A stretch of 64,000 bases of DNA, from the NCBI RefSeq assembly GCF_016865525.2, contig NZ_CP075169.1:868337-932336 (forward strand). The letters are read 5' to 3'. The position numbers and the translations under genes were made by a program. Position 1 is the stretch's first letter, and the number at the start of each line of letters is the position of its first letter. The notes under the pieces are model-generated. The model searched no databases. It was not told the origin of the DNA and was given only the letters and a program-made list of their open reading frames with translations. The stretch is from Sodalis ligni (GTDB lineage: Bacteria > Pseudomonadota > Gammaproteobacteria > Enterobacterales > Enterobacteriaceae). Shown in pieces: positions 18,781 through 28,626 of the stretch.

Positions 18781-19929
18781 ATGCGCCTGATCTTCATTGC
18801 GGTTTTATCCGTATTCACACTCATGGCAGAGGCAGCGATTGCCGCAGAACCGGTAAGGCTCGGTGTGACAACCATCCTCAGCGGCCCCAATGCCGATCGT
18901 GGTCAAAGTGAACGTAATGGCATCGAACTGGCATTGAAGCATATCAATATGAATGGCGGAGTGCTTGGTCGGTCGGTTGAAGCGGTCTATGCCGATAATG
19001 CTGCAGACGCAACCAAGGGCGTTGAGGCTGCACGACAACTCATCGAAAAGGACCACGTTTCAGTCTTGATCGGAGCGTTAGCAACCCCCGTAACCCGCGC
19101 CATCATGCCGGTGGCGAACGCCGCTCGAGTGCCCTTGGTGATAGATATCTCGGCCGGCCAGGAATTCGTAGACGCCGCAGGCATGGGTGGATTCGATTAT
19201 ATTTTCAAAACGAGCCCATCCGATTGGGACGTCGCAATTGGAATGATGCAATGGCTAAAGGCTCATAATGTAGGTACCGTCGCTATCCTGTCCGACAGCG
19301 ACGTCTTCAATCAGGCCAATGTGGCCGCTATGGCCAAAGCGGCAAAGGAAGTCGGCATTAAAACAATCGCGACTGAAGTGATTCCTGCAGGAGAGGTCGA
19401 GCTGTCTGCCTCTCTACAGCGACTGGAAGGAGCGCGTCCAGATAGGATTGTAACTTTATTAGGCCGATCCAATCAGTCCTTCTTCAAAGCCTATGAGAAG
19501 AGTGCCGCGAGCATCCCGATTTCCGGGCGTATCGATTTTAATGCCGCACTCAATACGTTCACACCCGCCTTTATCAATTCCGGCCGATTTGATCAAGCGA
19601 TAGGTATTTCGGTATTCGCGCCAGCAGTAGCCACAGGCGGTTTGGCCGCATTCATTCAGAATTATCGGCAGCAGTACGGTATAGCACCAACACAGCGATC
19701 CATCTTTGCCTACGAGGCCGCATTGCTTATCGTTGATGCGGTACGCCGGGCTGGAAACGATAATCCTGCCGACATTCAAAAAGCAATCAAGTCAACCGAC
19801 ATGGCATCCCTTCTCGGGGGAGATTTCACCATGGACATCCATAACCACTCGCATACGCATCTCCAGATAGTCGGCCTTCGGGATGGTAAGATAACGCTGA
19901 TCGATAGCGTGACCAACAGCACACCATAG
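18781..19929 (+). CDS. Periplasmic substrate-binding protein, branched-chain amino-acid type (orphan)
   Basis: The 382-residue protein has a Sec signal peptide (LIFIAVLSVFTLMAEAAIAA, cleavage after AIAA) and a type I periplasmic binding fold: VRLGVTTILSGPNADRGQS at the start, and LIEKDHVSVLIGALATPVTR in lobe one. Such proteins deliver amino acids, amides or aromatic acids to Liv-type ABC permeases. No permease or ATPase gene is nearby, so it may pair with a transporter elsewhere or act as a sensor. The ATG at 18781 is chosen over a TTG at 18769; both have weak ribosome-binding sites. The gap from the preceding gene is 77 bp. Confidence 0.82.
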   Translation: MRLIFIAVLSVFTLMAEAAIAAEPVRLGVTTILSGPNADRGQSERNGIELALKHINMNGGVLGRSVEAVYADNAADATKGVEAARQLIEKDHVSVLIGALATPVTRAIMPVANAARVPLVIDISAGQEFVDAAGMGGFDYIFKTSPSDWDVAIGMMQWLKAHNVGTVAILSDSDVFNQANVAAMAKAAKEVGIKTIATEVIPAGEVELSASLQRLEGARPDRIVTLLGRSNQSFFKAYEKSAASIPISGRIDFNAALNTFTPAFINSGRFDQAIGISVFAPAVATGGLAAFIQNYRQQYGIAPTQRSIFAYEAALLIVDAVRRAGNDNPADIQKAIKSTDMASLLGGDFTMDIHNHSHTHLQIVGLRDGKITLIDSVTNSTP

Positions 19930-19971
19930 GCATCATCACTTTTCATTCACTCAAGGGAATAAGAAATTACG

Positions 19972-20619
19972 ATGAGAGTATTGATTCTCGGAGCGACGGG
20001 CCAGGTCGGGCGCTACGCACTAAGCCAGGCATTGGCACATGAGGATATAAGCCTGATAATCGCACCCACGCGCCGGGCTCTTCCTGCTCATCCCAAACTC
20101 TGCAACCCCGTATCAGATGATCTGGAGCAAACCCTTCCCGGCATCCAAGCTCTGACCATTGACGCAATGATCTGCGCAATCGGAACAACAATTGCGAAAG
20201 CGGGCTCGAAGCATGCGTTTCGGCAGATTGATTACGTTCTGCCGATCACGTTCGCGGAAACAGCTTTGGCCCGGGGGGCATGGGCATGCGCCTTGATTTC
20301 CTCACCCGGAGCGTCCTTGAACATACCGCTAACCTATTGTCAGACCAAAGGTGAGTTGGAGCGAAACATCAAGAAGCTCGGTTTCCACTCGCTTACCATT
20401 ATTCGTCCCGGAATGATTGGCGGTCACCGCGAAGAGTTTCGCTTGGCTGAGAGAGTGATCTTCCCTATTGCCAAAGCACTTGGCCCCATCTTGCCGCTGG
20501 GATTGCGCATCAATCCACCCGAAAACATTGCCAGGGCGCTGATCGACAGCGTCCTATACAGAAAAAATGGCATTTGCTTGCTTACTTCGAGAGACCTTGT
20601 GGATTATCCGGCCGCGTGA
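19972..20619 (+). CDS. NAD(P)-binding atypical SDR (HTATIP2/NmrA-like)
   Basis: The 215-residue protein begins with the dinucleotide-binding signature VLILGATGQVGRYAL, has ISSPGAS in the position of the SDR catalytic Ser, and YCQTKGELE as the Tyr-xxx-Lys pair. This matches atypical short-chain dehydrogenases of the HTATIP2/YraR type, oxidoreductases or redox sensors of unknown substrate. A CAAGGGAA site precedes the ATG. Its 3' end overlaps the tail of the integrase remnant on the other strand, marking the edge of the accessory block. Confidence 0.75.
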   Translation: MRVLILGATGQVGRYALSQALAHEDISLIIAPTRRALPAHPKLCNPVSDDLEQTLPGIQALTIDAMICAIGTTIAKAGSKHAFRQIDYVLPITFAETALARGAWACALISSPGASLNIPLTYCQTKGELERNIKKLGFHSLTIIRPGMIGGHREEFRLAERVIFPIAKALGPILPLGLRINPPENIARALIDSVLYRKNGICLLTSRDLVDYPAA

Positions 20620-20980
20620 TTTTAAAAGTGTTGTGGCCGTAACCCGCTTGAGCGCAGAAAACGTGCAGATTAAGTTCCAGCGCCAGACGGGTCAACATCC
20701 GGCCTTTGTAGTTATATAAGTTCCTCCGCAATTCGGGTAGACGTTTCAGCGGCATCGCGGGAAAATATCGGGTCACAATCGGCGCCACGCCTCCGCCAGC
20801 GTCACCTTGAGGATAAGCGCCGAAGGCCAGGCGGGATTCTTTGCCGCCGAAGCTGTAGCGGAAATACCACAGACGCGAGCCGCTGGTTGATACCAGTAGA
20901 TACAGACCGTGGGCATCGGTGATTTTGTAGGATTTTACCAAGGTTTTAGCAGCACGGATTTTACTGTCAGTTAGAGCCAT
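20582..20980 (-). pseudogene. P4-type tyrosine integrase remnant beside tRNA-Phe
   Basis: The first 60 residues (MALTDSKIRAAKTLVKSYKI, HGLYLLVSTSGSRLWYFRYS) are the Arm-binding domain typical of P4-family integrases of genomic islands. After LAFGAYPQ the normal sequence is lost, and a short later piece resumes (KGRMLTRLALELNLHVF, part of the core-binding or catalytic region) before the frame decays. No catalytic Arg, His or Tyr remains. The gene starts 160 bp from the 3' end of the tRNA and runs away from it, as island integrases usually do. Confidence 0.8.
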
Positions 20981-21140
20981 GTGAGGGTCACTCCATTCAT
21001 CGAACTGAATGACCCGCAATTTGACCCCACATTTTCCGGATACCTAGGGATAAATCAAAACGTATCGGAAAGGGTTTTTACGCCAACTTATTGAATTGCA
21101 ATAGCATAGGAATTTATAAGGAGGCATAAAAAAAGAATGG

Positions 21141-21216
21141 TGGTGCCCGGACTCGGAATCGAACCAAGGACACGGGGATTTTCAATCCCCTGCTCTACCG
21201 ACTGAGCTATCCGGGC
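21141..21216 (-). tRNA. pheV: tRNA-Phe (GAA)
   Basis: Read on the minus strand, the 76 bases fold as a complete tRNA: acceptor GCCCGGA pairing with TCCGGGC, D arm GCTCAGTCGGTAGAGC, anticodon loop with GAA after GGGGATT, T arm GGTTCGATTCC and an encoded CCA. The sequence is essentially that of E. coli tRNA-Phe. Its position next to speC matches pheV. The 3' end faces the accessory block, consistent with use as an integration site. The gene symbol follows from synteny. Confidence 0.97.
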
Positions 21217-21855
21217 AACGGGGCGCATTAAACCGTATCACAAGGATAACGTCAACGGCTTTATCACCTTTGCCCGCTCGGTTGACGAGATTTCATGCAG
21301 CCCTCATCCCACCGCCTTGAGGCATATCCGGCTGCCTTTGGAAAGGCATTGAAGCAATAAGTTATGTCATAATTTATCCAAATTAATTAATTTAATTATT
21401 AATCAAATAGTTATAATCAATTTGGATTTTGTTTGTTTTAAAGATTTTTTCTTGAACAGAGAGTAAAAAAATGCAATTATTGCCCGAATTTCTCTTATTA
21501 TTCCAAAAGGTCAATGGGGGCCGCAGGTATGAACAATTCCTTGCTGCTGCGCTGCCACATCAGTCAATTTTGTCTGATGGCGTTCTCCTATTGTCTCATC
21601 GATCCCTATTTTTCTTTCCCGCTCACGCCCACCATGCGGTGAGGTTACCCCTGACCAGCTTGTAAGCATGACTGAAATCAGAGGGCTCCTCTGCTTTTCC
21701 TTATGCTTATTGGCTGCCGTCATCAGCGGTTTCTTCCATAAGTGCCGAATTTCCTAGTGGAAAACCTTGAAAGTTAATGCGGGTTGAGAAATTTCTCTCC
21801 CATTTACGTGCCTCCCGGCACATACACTCATCCTTAACCTTTTGGGATCGGTGAC
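21217..21855. other. Long speC upstream region with AT-rich block
   Basis: No gene is supported. Bases 21357-21470 are extremely AT-rich, a likely H-NS binding or promoter region. A 5-bp stem, GTGCC/GGCAC with loop TCCC, lies at 21808-21821, just before speC. yqgA, which lies between pheV and speC in E. coli, is absent. Confidence 0.45.
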
Positions 21856-24012
21856 ATGAAACTACTTAAGATCGCGGCTAGCGCCAGCCTTGTCGGGCAA
21901 CTGCAGACAGCACGGGAAATCGTGCTGTTGACCGAGACTGATTTTACCGATGTGGCCGCATTGGTGGTCACTCCGGACGATGTCCGGGCGGGGTTGCTGA
22001 ATATACTGCGGAACACCGGGCTGTCGATTCCGGCGTTTGTAGCGATAAATGAGCAAGCGCAGGCTGCGGGCATGGCACTACCGAAAGAGGCCTCAGCACT
22101 GGTATTGAACGGTTCAAAAGAGAGTGCGGCCCTCTTGGAAGCCGCGGCGGATACTTATCAACAGACGTTGCTACCGCCGTTTTTCGATACCCTGACCAAA
22201 TATGTCGCCATGGGCAACAGTACCTTTGCCTGCCCGGGACACCAGGGCGGCCAGTTCTTTCGTAAGCATCCCGCCGGCCGTCAGTTCTATGAGTTTTTTG
22301 GTGAAAACCTGTTTCGCGCCGATATGTGCAATGCCGATGTGAAGCTGGGGGATCTGTTGATACATGAGGGTTCGGCCAAAGAGGCGCAGAAATTTGCCGC
22401 CAAGGTGTTTAATGCCGATAAGACCTATTTTGTACTCAACGGCACTTCATCCGCCAACAAGGTCGTGACCAACGCCTTGCTGACCCGGGGGGATTTGGTC
22501 CTATTCGATCGTAATAATCATAAGTCCGTGCATCATGGCGCGTTAATCCAGGCCGGGGCGACGCCAATCTATCTTGAAACCGCCCGTAATCCGTTTGGTT
22601 TAATCGGCGGTATCGATGCTCACTGTTTCGAAGAGAGGTATCTCCGGCGCCAGGTGGCGGAAGTCGCTCCGTGGCGGGCCGATGAGCAGCGCCCGTTCCG
22701 TCTGGCGGTAATCCAGCTGGGTACCTATGACGGCACCATCTATAATGCCCGCCAGGTGGTGGACAAGATCGGCCATCTGTGCGATTACATCCTGTTTGAT
22801 TCCGCCTGGGTGGGTTACGAACAATTTATCCCGATAATGGAACAATGCTCGCCGCTCTTATTGGATCTCAACGAACACGATCCGGGGATTTTTGTGACCC
22901 AGTCGGTACATAAACAGCAGGCGGGATTCTCACAGACCTCGCAAATCCATAAAAAAGACGCCCATATCAAAGGGCAAAAAAGATTCTGTAACCATAAGCG
23001 TTTTAATAATGCGTTTATGCTGCATGCCTCCACCAGTCCCTTCTATCCCTTGTTCGCCGCATTGGAGATCAACGCCAAAATGCATGAAGGCGCCAGCGGC
23101 CGGCGTCTGTGGCAGGACTGTGTGACATTGGGAATCGATACGCGCAAGGAATTGCTGGCGCAATGCCGGCTTATCCGGCCCTTTATTCCTGAAACCGTCA
23201 ACGGCAGACCCTGGCAGGATTACGATACCGGCGTCATGTCCGGGGATGTGCGGTTCTTCAATTTTGAACCGGGCGAGAGCTGGCATGCGTTCAGCGGCTA
23301 TACCGACAATCAGTATTTTGTCGATCCCTGTAAATTATTATTGACCACCCCCGGTATCGATCGGGTGAGCGGAAATTATTCAGCGTTCGGTATACCCGCC
23401 ACCATCCTGGCGACCTATTTGCGCGAGCAGGGCATCGTGCCGGAAAAATGCGATCTGAATTCAATCCTGTTCCTGCTCACGCCGGCGGAAGATCGTCCGA
23501 AGATGCAGCGGCTGGTGGCGGCGCTGGTGCAGTTTGAACGCTATATCGAGCAAGACGCGCCGCTGTGCGACGTGCTGCCCAGTATTTATGAGAAGCATAC
23601 CGATCGTTATGAAGGCTATACCCTGCGCCGGCTATGCCAGGAAATGCATGATTTATACGTCAGTTTCGATGTGAAGCAGCTACAGCGGGATATGTTCCGG
23701 CGGGAGTGCTTGCCGCAGGTGGCGATGAATCCGCAAGAAGCGAACATCGCCTTTGTGCGCGGTGAAGTGGAGTGTGTCGCCATTAGCAAAGCTGAAGGGC
23801 GCGTTGCCGCGGAGGGGGCGCTGCCTTACCCTCCCGGCGTACTGTGCGTGGTGCCTGGAGAAGTCTGGGGCGGGGCGGCGCAGCGTTATTTCCTGGCCCT
23901 GGAGGAGGGGCTGAACCTGCTGCCCGGCTTTTCGCCGGAATTGCAGGGCGTCTACGCCATCGAGCAAGAGGACGGCATCAAACGCCTCTACGGCCACGTC
24001 ATCAGCCGCTAG
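21856..24012 (+). CDS. speC: Ornithine decarboxylase (biosynthetic)
   Basis: This PLP enzyme of the prokaryotic (Orn/Lys/Arg) fold converts ornithine to putrescine and CO2 in the cytoplasm. The 718-residue product follows E. coli SpeC along its whole length: N-terminal wing domain, GNSTFACPGHQGGQFF, FVLNGTSSANKVV, the Schiff-base lysine in TQSVHKQQAGFSQTS, and the C-terminal ALPYPPGVLCVVPGEVWGG. Similarity and position next to tRNA-Phe favour SpeC over the inducible SpeF. It works with SpeA/SpeB, which make putrescine from arginine. A bidirectional-looking terminator follows. nupG, its usual neighbour on the mltC side, is missing. Confidence 0.95.
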   Translation: MKLLKIAASASLVGQLQTAREIVLLTETDFTDVAALVVTPDDVRAGLLNILRNTGLSIPAFVAINEQAQAAGMALPKEASALVLNGSKESAALLEAAADTYQQTLLPPFFDTLTKYVAMGNSTFACPGHQGGQFFRKHPAGRQFYEFFGENLFRADMCNADVKLGDLLIHEGSAKEAQKFAAKVFNADKTYFVLNGTSSANKVVTNALLTRGDLVLFDRNNHKSVHHGALIQAGATPIYLETARNPFGLIGGIDAHCFEERYLRRQVAEVAPWRADEQRPFRLAVIQLGTYDGTIYNARQVVDKIGHLCDYILFDSAWVGYEQFIPIMEQCSPLLLDLNEHDPGIFVTQSVHKQQAGFSQTSQIHKKDAHIKGQKRFCNHKRFNNAFMLHASTSPFYPLFAALEINAKMHEGASGRRLWQDCVTLGIDTRKELLAQCRLIRPFIPETVNGRPWQDYDTGVMSGDVRFFNFEPGESWHAFSGYTDNQYFVDPCKLLLTTPGIDRVSGNYSAFGIPATILATYLREQGIVPEKCDLNSILFLLTPAEDRPKMQRLVAALVQFERYIEQDAPLCDVLPSIYEKHTDRYEGYTLRRLCQEMHDLYVSFDVKQLQRDMFRRECLPQVAMNPQEANIAFVRGEVECVAISKAEGRVAAEGALPYPPGVLCVVPGEVWGGAAQRYFLALEEGLNLLPGFSPELQGVYAIEQEDGIKRLYGHVISR

Positions 24013-24204
24013 CCCGAGGGCCGGTTAGCCGACGGTTGGTTAGACTGCTGACAAACATACTCAGTGTCAATAAGGCGGGACGGGCTGCCAGAAGAGTAAA
24101 CCGTCCGCGCCAGGGATGGCGCGGATCGAGCCTATAGGGACATATTCACGGCGTGTTTACGATCTGGCGGCCCGTCCCGACTGGGCACGTTGTCAACAAG
24201 CTCA

Positions 24205-24229
24205 GGGCCGGATATCCGGCCCTTTAATT
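24205..24229. terminator. Terminator between convergent speC and mltC
   Basis: A GC-rich stem GGGCCGGATATCCGGCCC (24205-24222) is followed by a T-rich stretch. It sits between the two convergent genes and can serve speC and possibly mltC. Confidence 0.75.
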
Positions 24230-24243
24230 TTATTATTTCCCCC

Positions 24244-25330
24244 TTAGCGCCGGTAGTATTTCTGCAGGGTATTCACCTTATACAGATAACGCCGCGACTC
24301 GGCTGACGGATGTCTGGTGGTCAGGGTTTCATACACGTCCGCAGGCTGCAGTTCGTTGATAAGCTCGAAGGCCTGGTTTTTGTCGCTGGAGAACACCCGC
24401 AGAACGCTGCCCGCGCCGCCGTTATAGGCGGTGATGACCGCATAGCGCCTTGAGGTGGGATTGGCGATGCCTGCCAGGTAATTCGACTGCAGCAGGGCCA
24501 GATAGGCGGTCCCCGTGCGGTAATTTTTTTCTGGCTGTATTATTTTCCGGATCGAACAGGAAGCTGCGGCTTGGCTGGCCCCAACGGCCTTGCATTTTGA
24601 ACACATCCCGGCCGGCGCTGTGCTGAACCACCTGCATCAGACCCAAGGCATCGGTATGACTGACCGCGTAAGGGTTGAAGCTGGATTCAGTCTGCATGAT
24701 TGCCAGGATCAGGGATTCGTCCACGCCATATTTTTGCGCGGCGTTACGCACCATCGGCAAATATTTATGGGCACGCTTATCTAGATGGTTAGGCACGAGC
24801 TGGATGGTAATCGACCATATCACGTGCATATCGGAAGTCCGGCTCTGGAGCCGGGTTTGCAGCAGATAATCGGCAAAATTGGCGGCCCGTCCCTCCCAGC
24901 GAATGGGCTGGCCGGTGTTATCCACCACCTGGCCGTACAGGAAGGGTTCCTTGCTGATCTGGATATCATTGGCGTCGGAGTAAAGGTCGGTGCTGCTCGG
25001 ATCGTCCCCCATCAGCAGGGTGCTGATAATCGCCTGCCGCAGATGCGCCGCAGGATCGGTGCCGGCGATGGTTTCCACCGTGATGGTGCCGGCGTCAAAG
25101 TTGATATGACTGCGGGTTAGGTATTGGTCGGTGTATTTAACGTAATCCTTTGGTCCGGCAATCAGGACTTCATTTATGCCCCAGATGTTTTCAACGTTAT
25201 TGGCAAATTGCCCCATCAATATATCGAAGCCGTTGGTGTCTTTCACATAGGCTTCATTATCTTCATTTTTATGGCTGGAACACGAGAACAACATGGGCGC
25301 TATAACTAGCAAAGCTAAAATTTTCTTCAT
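24244..25330 (-). pseudogene. mltC: Membrane-bound lytic murein transglycosylase C, frameshifted at a poly-A run
   Basis: MltC is an outer-membrane lipoprotein that cleaves peptidoglycan glycan strands with formation of 1,6-anhydro-muramyl ends. The signal and lipobox (MLFSCSS, lipidated Cys17), the MltC N-terminal domain and the start of the catalytic domain (catalytic Glu215 in [12 protein letters not shown]) are intact in the first frame. After PENNTARKK the frame fails at seven consecutive A residues (seven T at 24524-24530 on the plus strand). The rest of the catalytic domain ([20 protein letters not shown] to KYYRR) continues in another frame to 24244. Adding one A restores a protein of about 361 residues, near the usual length. 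Transcriptional slippage, true inactivation or sequencing error are all possible. Confidence 0.85.
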
Positions 25331-25536
25331 CTTACATGCCGTGTCGGGACGAAAAATACATAAGGGCTAATTCCGCCCTGAAACATACCCTAAAGAATTC
25401 GAGCTGCAGAAAGACAGCGACAAATCCGTCCGGAACAGATTTGAGCAGCGCCTGCGCTGGCCCGAAGGGGCGAGGCCCATGGAGGGGCCGGGTATTGCCA
25501 ACGCGCCAGCAACATGAAGCATGACGGGTCGAAACG

Positions 25537-25809
25537 TCATTTGCTGGGCGGAGTATAGCCTTCGACATGCACATCCTGGCCCTCGAACAGGAACTTGACC
25601 ATTTCCTGTTCGAGTATTTTCCGGTCGGCGGGATTCATCATGCTGAGTTTTTTTTCGTTGATAAGCATAGTCTGTTTGGACATCCACAACGCCCAGGCTT
25701 CTTTGGAAATGGTTTCAAAGATGCGTTTACCCAACTCGCCGGGATACAATTGAAAATCCTGCCCTTCGGACTCGCGTTTAAGATAGGTGCAATAAATCGT
25801 TCTGCTCAT
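25537..25809 (-). CDS. yggX: Fe(II)-trafficking protein YggX
   Basis: A 90-residue protein nearly identical in pattern to E. coli Ygg[20 protein letters not shown] at the start (including the functional Cys7), [17 protein letters not shown], and [16 protein letters not shown] at the end. YggX protects Fe-S clusters from oxidative damage and is tied genetically to mutY. The start at 25809 lies two bases from the mutY stop, so both are in one operon (mutY-yggX-mltC order as in E. coli). The 206-bp gap to mltC holds no gene. Confidence 0.95.
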   Translation of the reverse strand: MSRTIYCTYLKRESEGQDFQLYPGELGKRIFETISKEAWALWMSKQTMLINEKKLSMMNPADRKILEQEMVKFLFEGQDVHVEGYTPPSK

Positions 25810-25811
25810 CG

Positions 25812-26897
25812 TTATTCCTCTTTGGCGACAGGCTGTAGCAATGCCGGTTGCCATGGTTTACCCACTTGTTTTAATAAGCGTTCTACCGGCGCGGCCAGTC
25901 CCACTGACGGTGGCTGCGCTAAGTTATACCAGAGTCCGGCGCCTTCATCCATGCAACCTTGCATATCGGTAAGATCCATGCGCAAGGGGACGATATCCAG
26001 ATGAAAATGGCTGAACGTATGGCGAAAAGCCACCATTTGCTCGCCGCGTTGGATATCCATGCCGCGTCTTTTAAGCCACAGCGCCAGATCTTCCCGCCGG
26101 GAAAACTGCGGGAAACAAAACAGCCCGCCCCACAGGCCGACGGCCGGACGCTGTTCCAGCCAAATCCGCTGGTCTGACTGCAATAATAAAAACCAGGCGG
26201 TCTTTTCGGGCAAAACCTGCCGGGGTTTTTTGCCGGGATAGCGGGCCCAGGTCCCGGCGGCATAGGCTTCGCACCCCGTATGCAGCGGGCAGAGCTCGCA
26301 TTTGGGCCTGGTGCGGGTGCACACCATGGCGCCCAGGTCCATCATGGCCTGGTTGAATGCTCCGGCGTCACGGGCCGGTGTGAGCTGTTCGCTTAAGGCC
26401 CACAGCCGCTGCTCCACCTCTTTTTTACCCGGCCAGCCTTCAATGGCAAAACAACGGGCCAATACGCGCTTCACATTGCCATCAAGGATAGGATAATGTT
26501 GGCCAAGCGCCAATGATAATACCGCGCCGGCGGTGGAGCGACCGATACCGGGCAGCTCCGTGATATCCTCATAGTTCGTTGGAAACACGCCATTGTGCCG
26601 GGAGGCTATCAGCCGGGCCGCCTTATGCAGATTTCGCCCGCGGGCGTAATAGCCCAGGCCGGTCCACTGGTGCAGCACTTCGTCCAGCGGCGCCGCCGCC
26701 AGCGCGCCTACCGTGGGAAATTTCGCTAAAAAACGCTCGAAATAAGGAATAACGGTGGCAACCTGGGTTTGTTGCAGCATGATTTCAGACAGCCATACTT
26801 TATACGGCGTTTTCTCCAACTGCCATGGCAGGGTCTTGCGGCCGAAGCGCTGGTACCAGTCCAGCACTTGCTGCGCGAACTGTTGCGCTTGTATCAT
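25812..26897 (-). CDS. mutY: Adenine DNA glycosylase MutY
   Basis: MutY removes adenine mispaired with 8-oxoguanine. The 361-residue product shows all key elements: catalytic Glu38 ([13 protein letters not shown]), the helix-hairpin-helix [10 protein letters not shown], the catalytic Asp in [11 protein letters not shown], and the Fe-S loop Cys-x6-Cys-x2-Cys-x5-Cys in [20 protein letters not shown]-terminal NUDIX-like domain recognises 8-oxoG ([23 protein letters not shown]). The start MIQAQQF at 26897 matches E. coli. It is divergent from trmB. Confidence 0.96.
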   Translation of the reverse strand: MIQAQQFAQQVLDWYQRFGRKTLPWQLEKTPYKVWLSEIMLQQTQVATVIPYFERFLAKFPTVGALAAAPLDEVLHQWTGLGYYARGRNLHKAARLIASRHNGVFPTNYEDITELPGIGRSTAGAVLSLALGQHYPILDGNVKRVLARCFAIEGWPGKKEVEQRLWALSEQLTPARDAGAFNQAMMDLGAMVCTRTRPKCELCPLHTGCEAYAAGTWARYPGKKPRQVLPEKTAWFLLLQSDQRIWLEQRPAVGLWGGLFCFPQFSRREDLALWLKRRGMDIQRGEQMVAFRHTFSHFHLDIVPLRMDLTDMQGCMDEGAGLWYNLAQPPSVGLAAPVERLLKQVGKPWQPALLQPVAKEE

Positions 26898-27067
26898 CTG
26901 GGGAGTTTCACTCTCTGGCGGGTCTCGGGGTCGACGCTTCTGGCAGCGATTCCAGCACAGAGTTGTCACCCTGTAAACAGGAACTTTCTGAGGCCGCCCA
27001 CTTGCTAATCAAGGTTATCTTTGCATAATGCGCGTTTGCCCATCAACTTGAACGACACGAAACCATT

Positions 27068-27787
27068 ATGAGCAATAATGTTATCTCCCCCGAGTTTGAC
27101 GAGCAGGGGCGTCCGCTGCGGCGTATTCGCAGTTTTGTCCGGCGGCAGGGTCGTTTGACCAAAGGTCAGCAGCTGGCGGTGGATAAATTTTGGCCGGCAA
27201 TGGGGGTGGACTACCGGGCCATTCCGATAGCGTTCTCTTCGCTGTTCGGACGGGAGGCTCCGGTAACCCTGGAAATCGGTTTCGGCATGGGGGCTTCGCT
27301 GGTCCAGACCGCCGCAGCGCATCCGGATCAGGATTATCTGGGCATTGAAGTACATTTACCCGGCGTCGGCGCCTGTTTGTCGAGTGCAAATGAATCCGGT
27401 ATCGATAATTTGCGGGTCATGTGCCATGACGCGGTGGAAGTGCTGGAAAATATGATCCCCGATGACAGCCTGGCGCTGGTTCAGCTCTATTTCCCCGATC
27501 CCTGGCATAAGGCACGGCATCATAAACGGCGTATCGTACAGGGACCGTTCGTGGATCTGGTGCGCCGAAAACTGCGGGCGGGGGGCGTATTCCACATGGC
27601 CACCGATTGGCAGCCTTATGCGGAACATATGCTCGATGTCATGAATCAGGCGGTGCATTTTCGCAATCTTTCGCCACAAAATGATTACGTGCCGCGCCCG
27701 GAACACAGGCCGTTGACCAAATTTGAACAGCGCGGACAAAGATTAGGGCACGGTGTATGGGATTTAATGTTCGAAAAAGTGGTCTGA
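27068..27787 (+). CDS. trmB: tRNA (guanine-N7)-methyltransferase TrmB
   Basis: TrmB methylates G46 in the variable loop of tRNAs using S-adenosylmethionine. The 239-residue protein carries the SAM-binding motif [15 protein letters not shown], the acidic [10 protein letters not shown] segment, and the family signature [19 protein letters not shown]. The C-terminal [19 protein letters not shown] is also typical. In E. coli yggL and then yggN follow; here yggN follows after 40 bp and yggL is missing. Confidence 0.95.
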   Translation: MSNNVISPEFDEQGRPLRRIRSFVRRQGRLTKGQQLAVDKFWPAMGVDYRAIPIAFSSLFGREAPVTLEIGFGMGASLVQTAAAHPDQDYLGIEVHLPGVGACLSSANESGIDNLRVMCHDAVEVLENMIPDDSLALVQLYFPDPWHKARHHKRRIVQGPFVDLVRRKLRAGGVFHMATDWQPYAEHMLDVMNQAVHFRNLSPQNDYVPRPEHRPLTKFEQRGQRLGHGVWDLMFEKVV

Positions 27788-27826
27788 TAGTGCGGGCTAT
27801 ACCGCCGTCGATTTTCAGGAGAAGGT

Positions 27827-28549
27827 ATGTTGCGCAAATTGGTGCTGGGTTTATTGATGTTAACGGCATGGCAGGCTCAGGCGGATTATCAGTGTCCGGT
27901 CAAGCCGCAGGACGATATTTTTATCAGCTCGCAGCAGGTGAGGGTGGCGGGGGCCAGCGGCGATATCACCATCACTCCCGATGGCCAGGTGGCGCGCAAC
28001 GGCCAGCCGCTGAACCTGAACGGCGAACAGCGGCGCCAGGCGGCGGATTATCAGGCGTCGGTGCGGGAGCAACTGCCCTGGATCGATGAGGGCGCACGCA
28101 GCCGACTGGAAAAGGGACGCATTGCCCTGGACCGGATTATCGTACAGCAGTTGGGTAGCGACAGTCATGTGCGCGAACGGTTGACCACTCTGGATCGGCA
28201 ATTGAAGCAGCAGATGAACCGTATTATTGAACACCGTCCCGAAGGGCTGGCGTTCCACCACCAGGCCATCGCCCAGGTTGAGCAGGACGGACGTCGCATT
28301 GTCCAGGACAGCATGGGGGGCGTGGTGCAGGACAGCCTGAACGAGATGGGGACGCAGCAAGCCATGAAAGCCGCCACCGGCAGCAGCCCGCTGCAAGCGG
28401 TTATGGGCAATCTGGGGAGTTTGCAGCAAGCGATTCAAAATGAGTGGAACAGCCAGGAACAGGATTTCCAGCAGTTCGGTCATCAGGTTTGCCAGCGGGT
28501 GACTCATCTTGAGCAGCAGCGCGGGGATTTGATGAAATCCCTGCAATAG
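27827..28549 (+). CDS. yggN: DUF2884 family exported protein YggN
   Basis: The 240-residue protein starts with a signal peptide (KLVLGLLMLTAWQAQA, cleavage before DYQC) and is mostly helical and glutamine-rich, as in YggN. Cysteines near the start (YQCPVK) and end (HQVCQRV) may form a disulfide in the periplasm. The function of the family is unknown. A GGAGAAGG site supports the ATG. Confidence 0.88.
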   Translation: MLRKLVLGLLMLTAWQAQADYQCPVKPQDDIFISSQQVRVAGASGDITITPDGQVARNGQPLNLNGEQRRQAADYQASVREQLPWIDEGARSRLEKGRIALDRIIVQQLGSDSHVRERLTTLDRQLKQQMNRIIEHRPEGLAFHHQAIAQVEQDGRRIVQDSMGGVVQDSLNEMGTQQAMKAATGSSPLQAVMGNLGSLQQAIQNEWNSQEQDFQQFGHQVCQRVTHLEQQRGDLMKSLQ

Positions 28550-28626
28550 CCCCGCAACGCGCCCGTTCCCGCGTGGTCGCGTGTTTCACTCTAAAAACCA
28601 CGCGCCTGTTCCGGCGGTCGCGTGAT

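Noticed and set aside
21471..21665. 64-codon open frame upstream of speC, considered as an ornithine-sensing leader peptide like speFL
   Set aside because: The sequence does not resemble SpeFL, the gene downstream is SpeC rather than SpeF, and no ribosome-binding site precedes it.
25380..25510. Possible interspersed repeat between mltC and yggX
   Set aside because: Some phrases look like enterobacterial intergenic repeats, but no second copy is present in the window.
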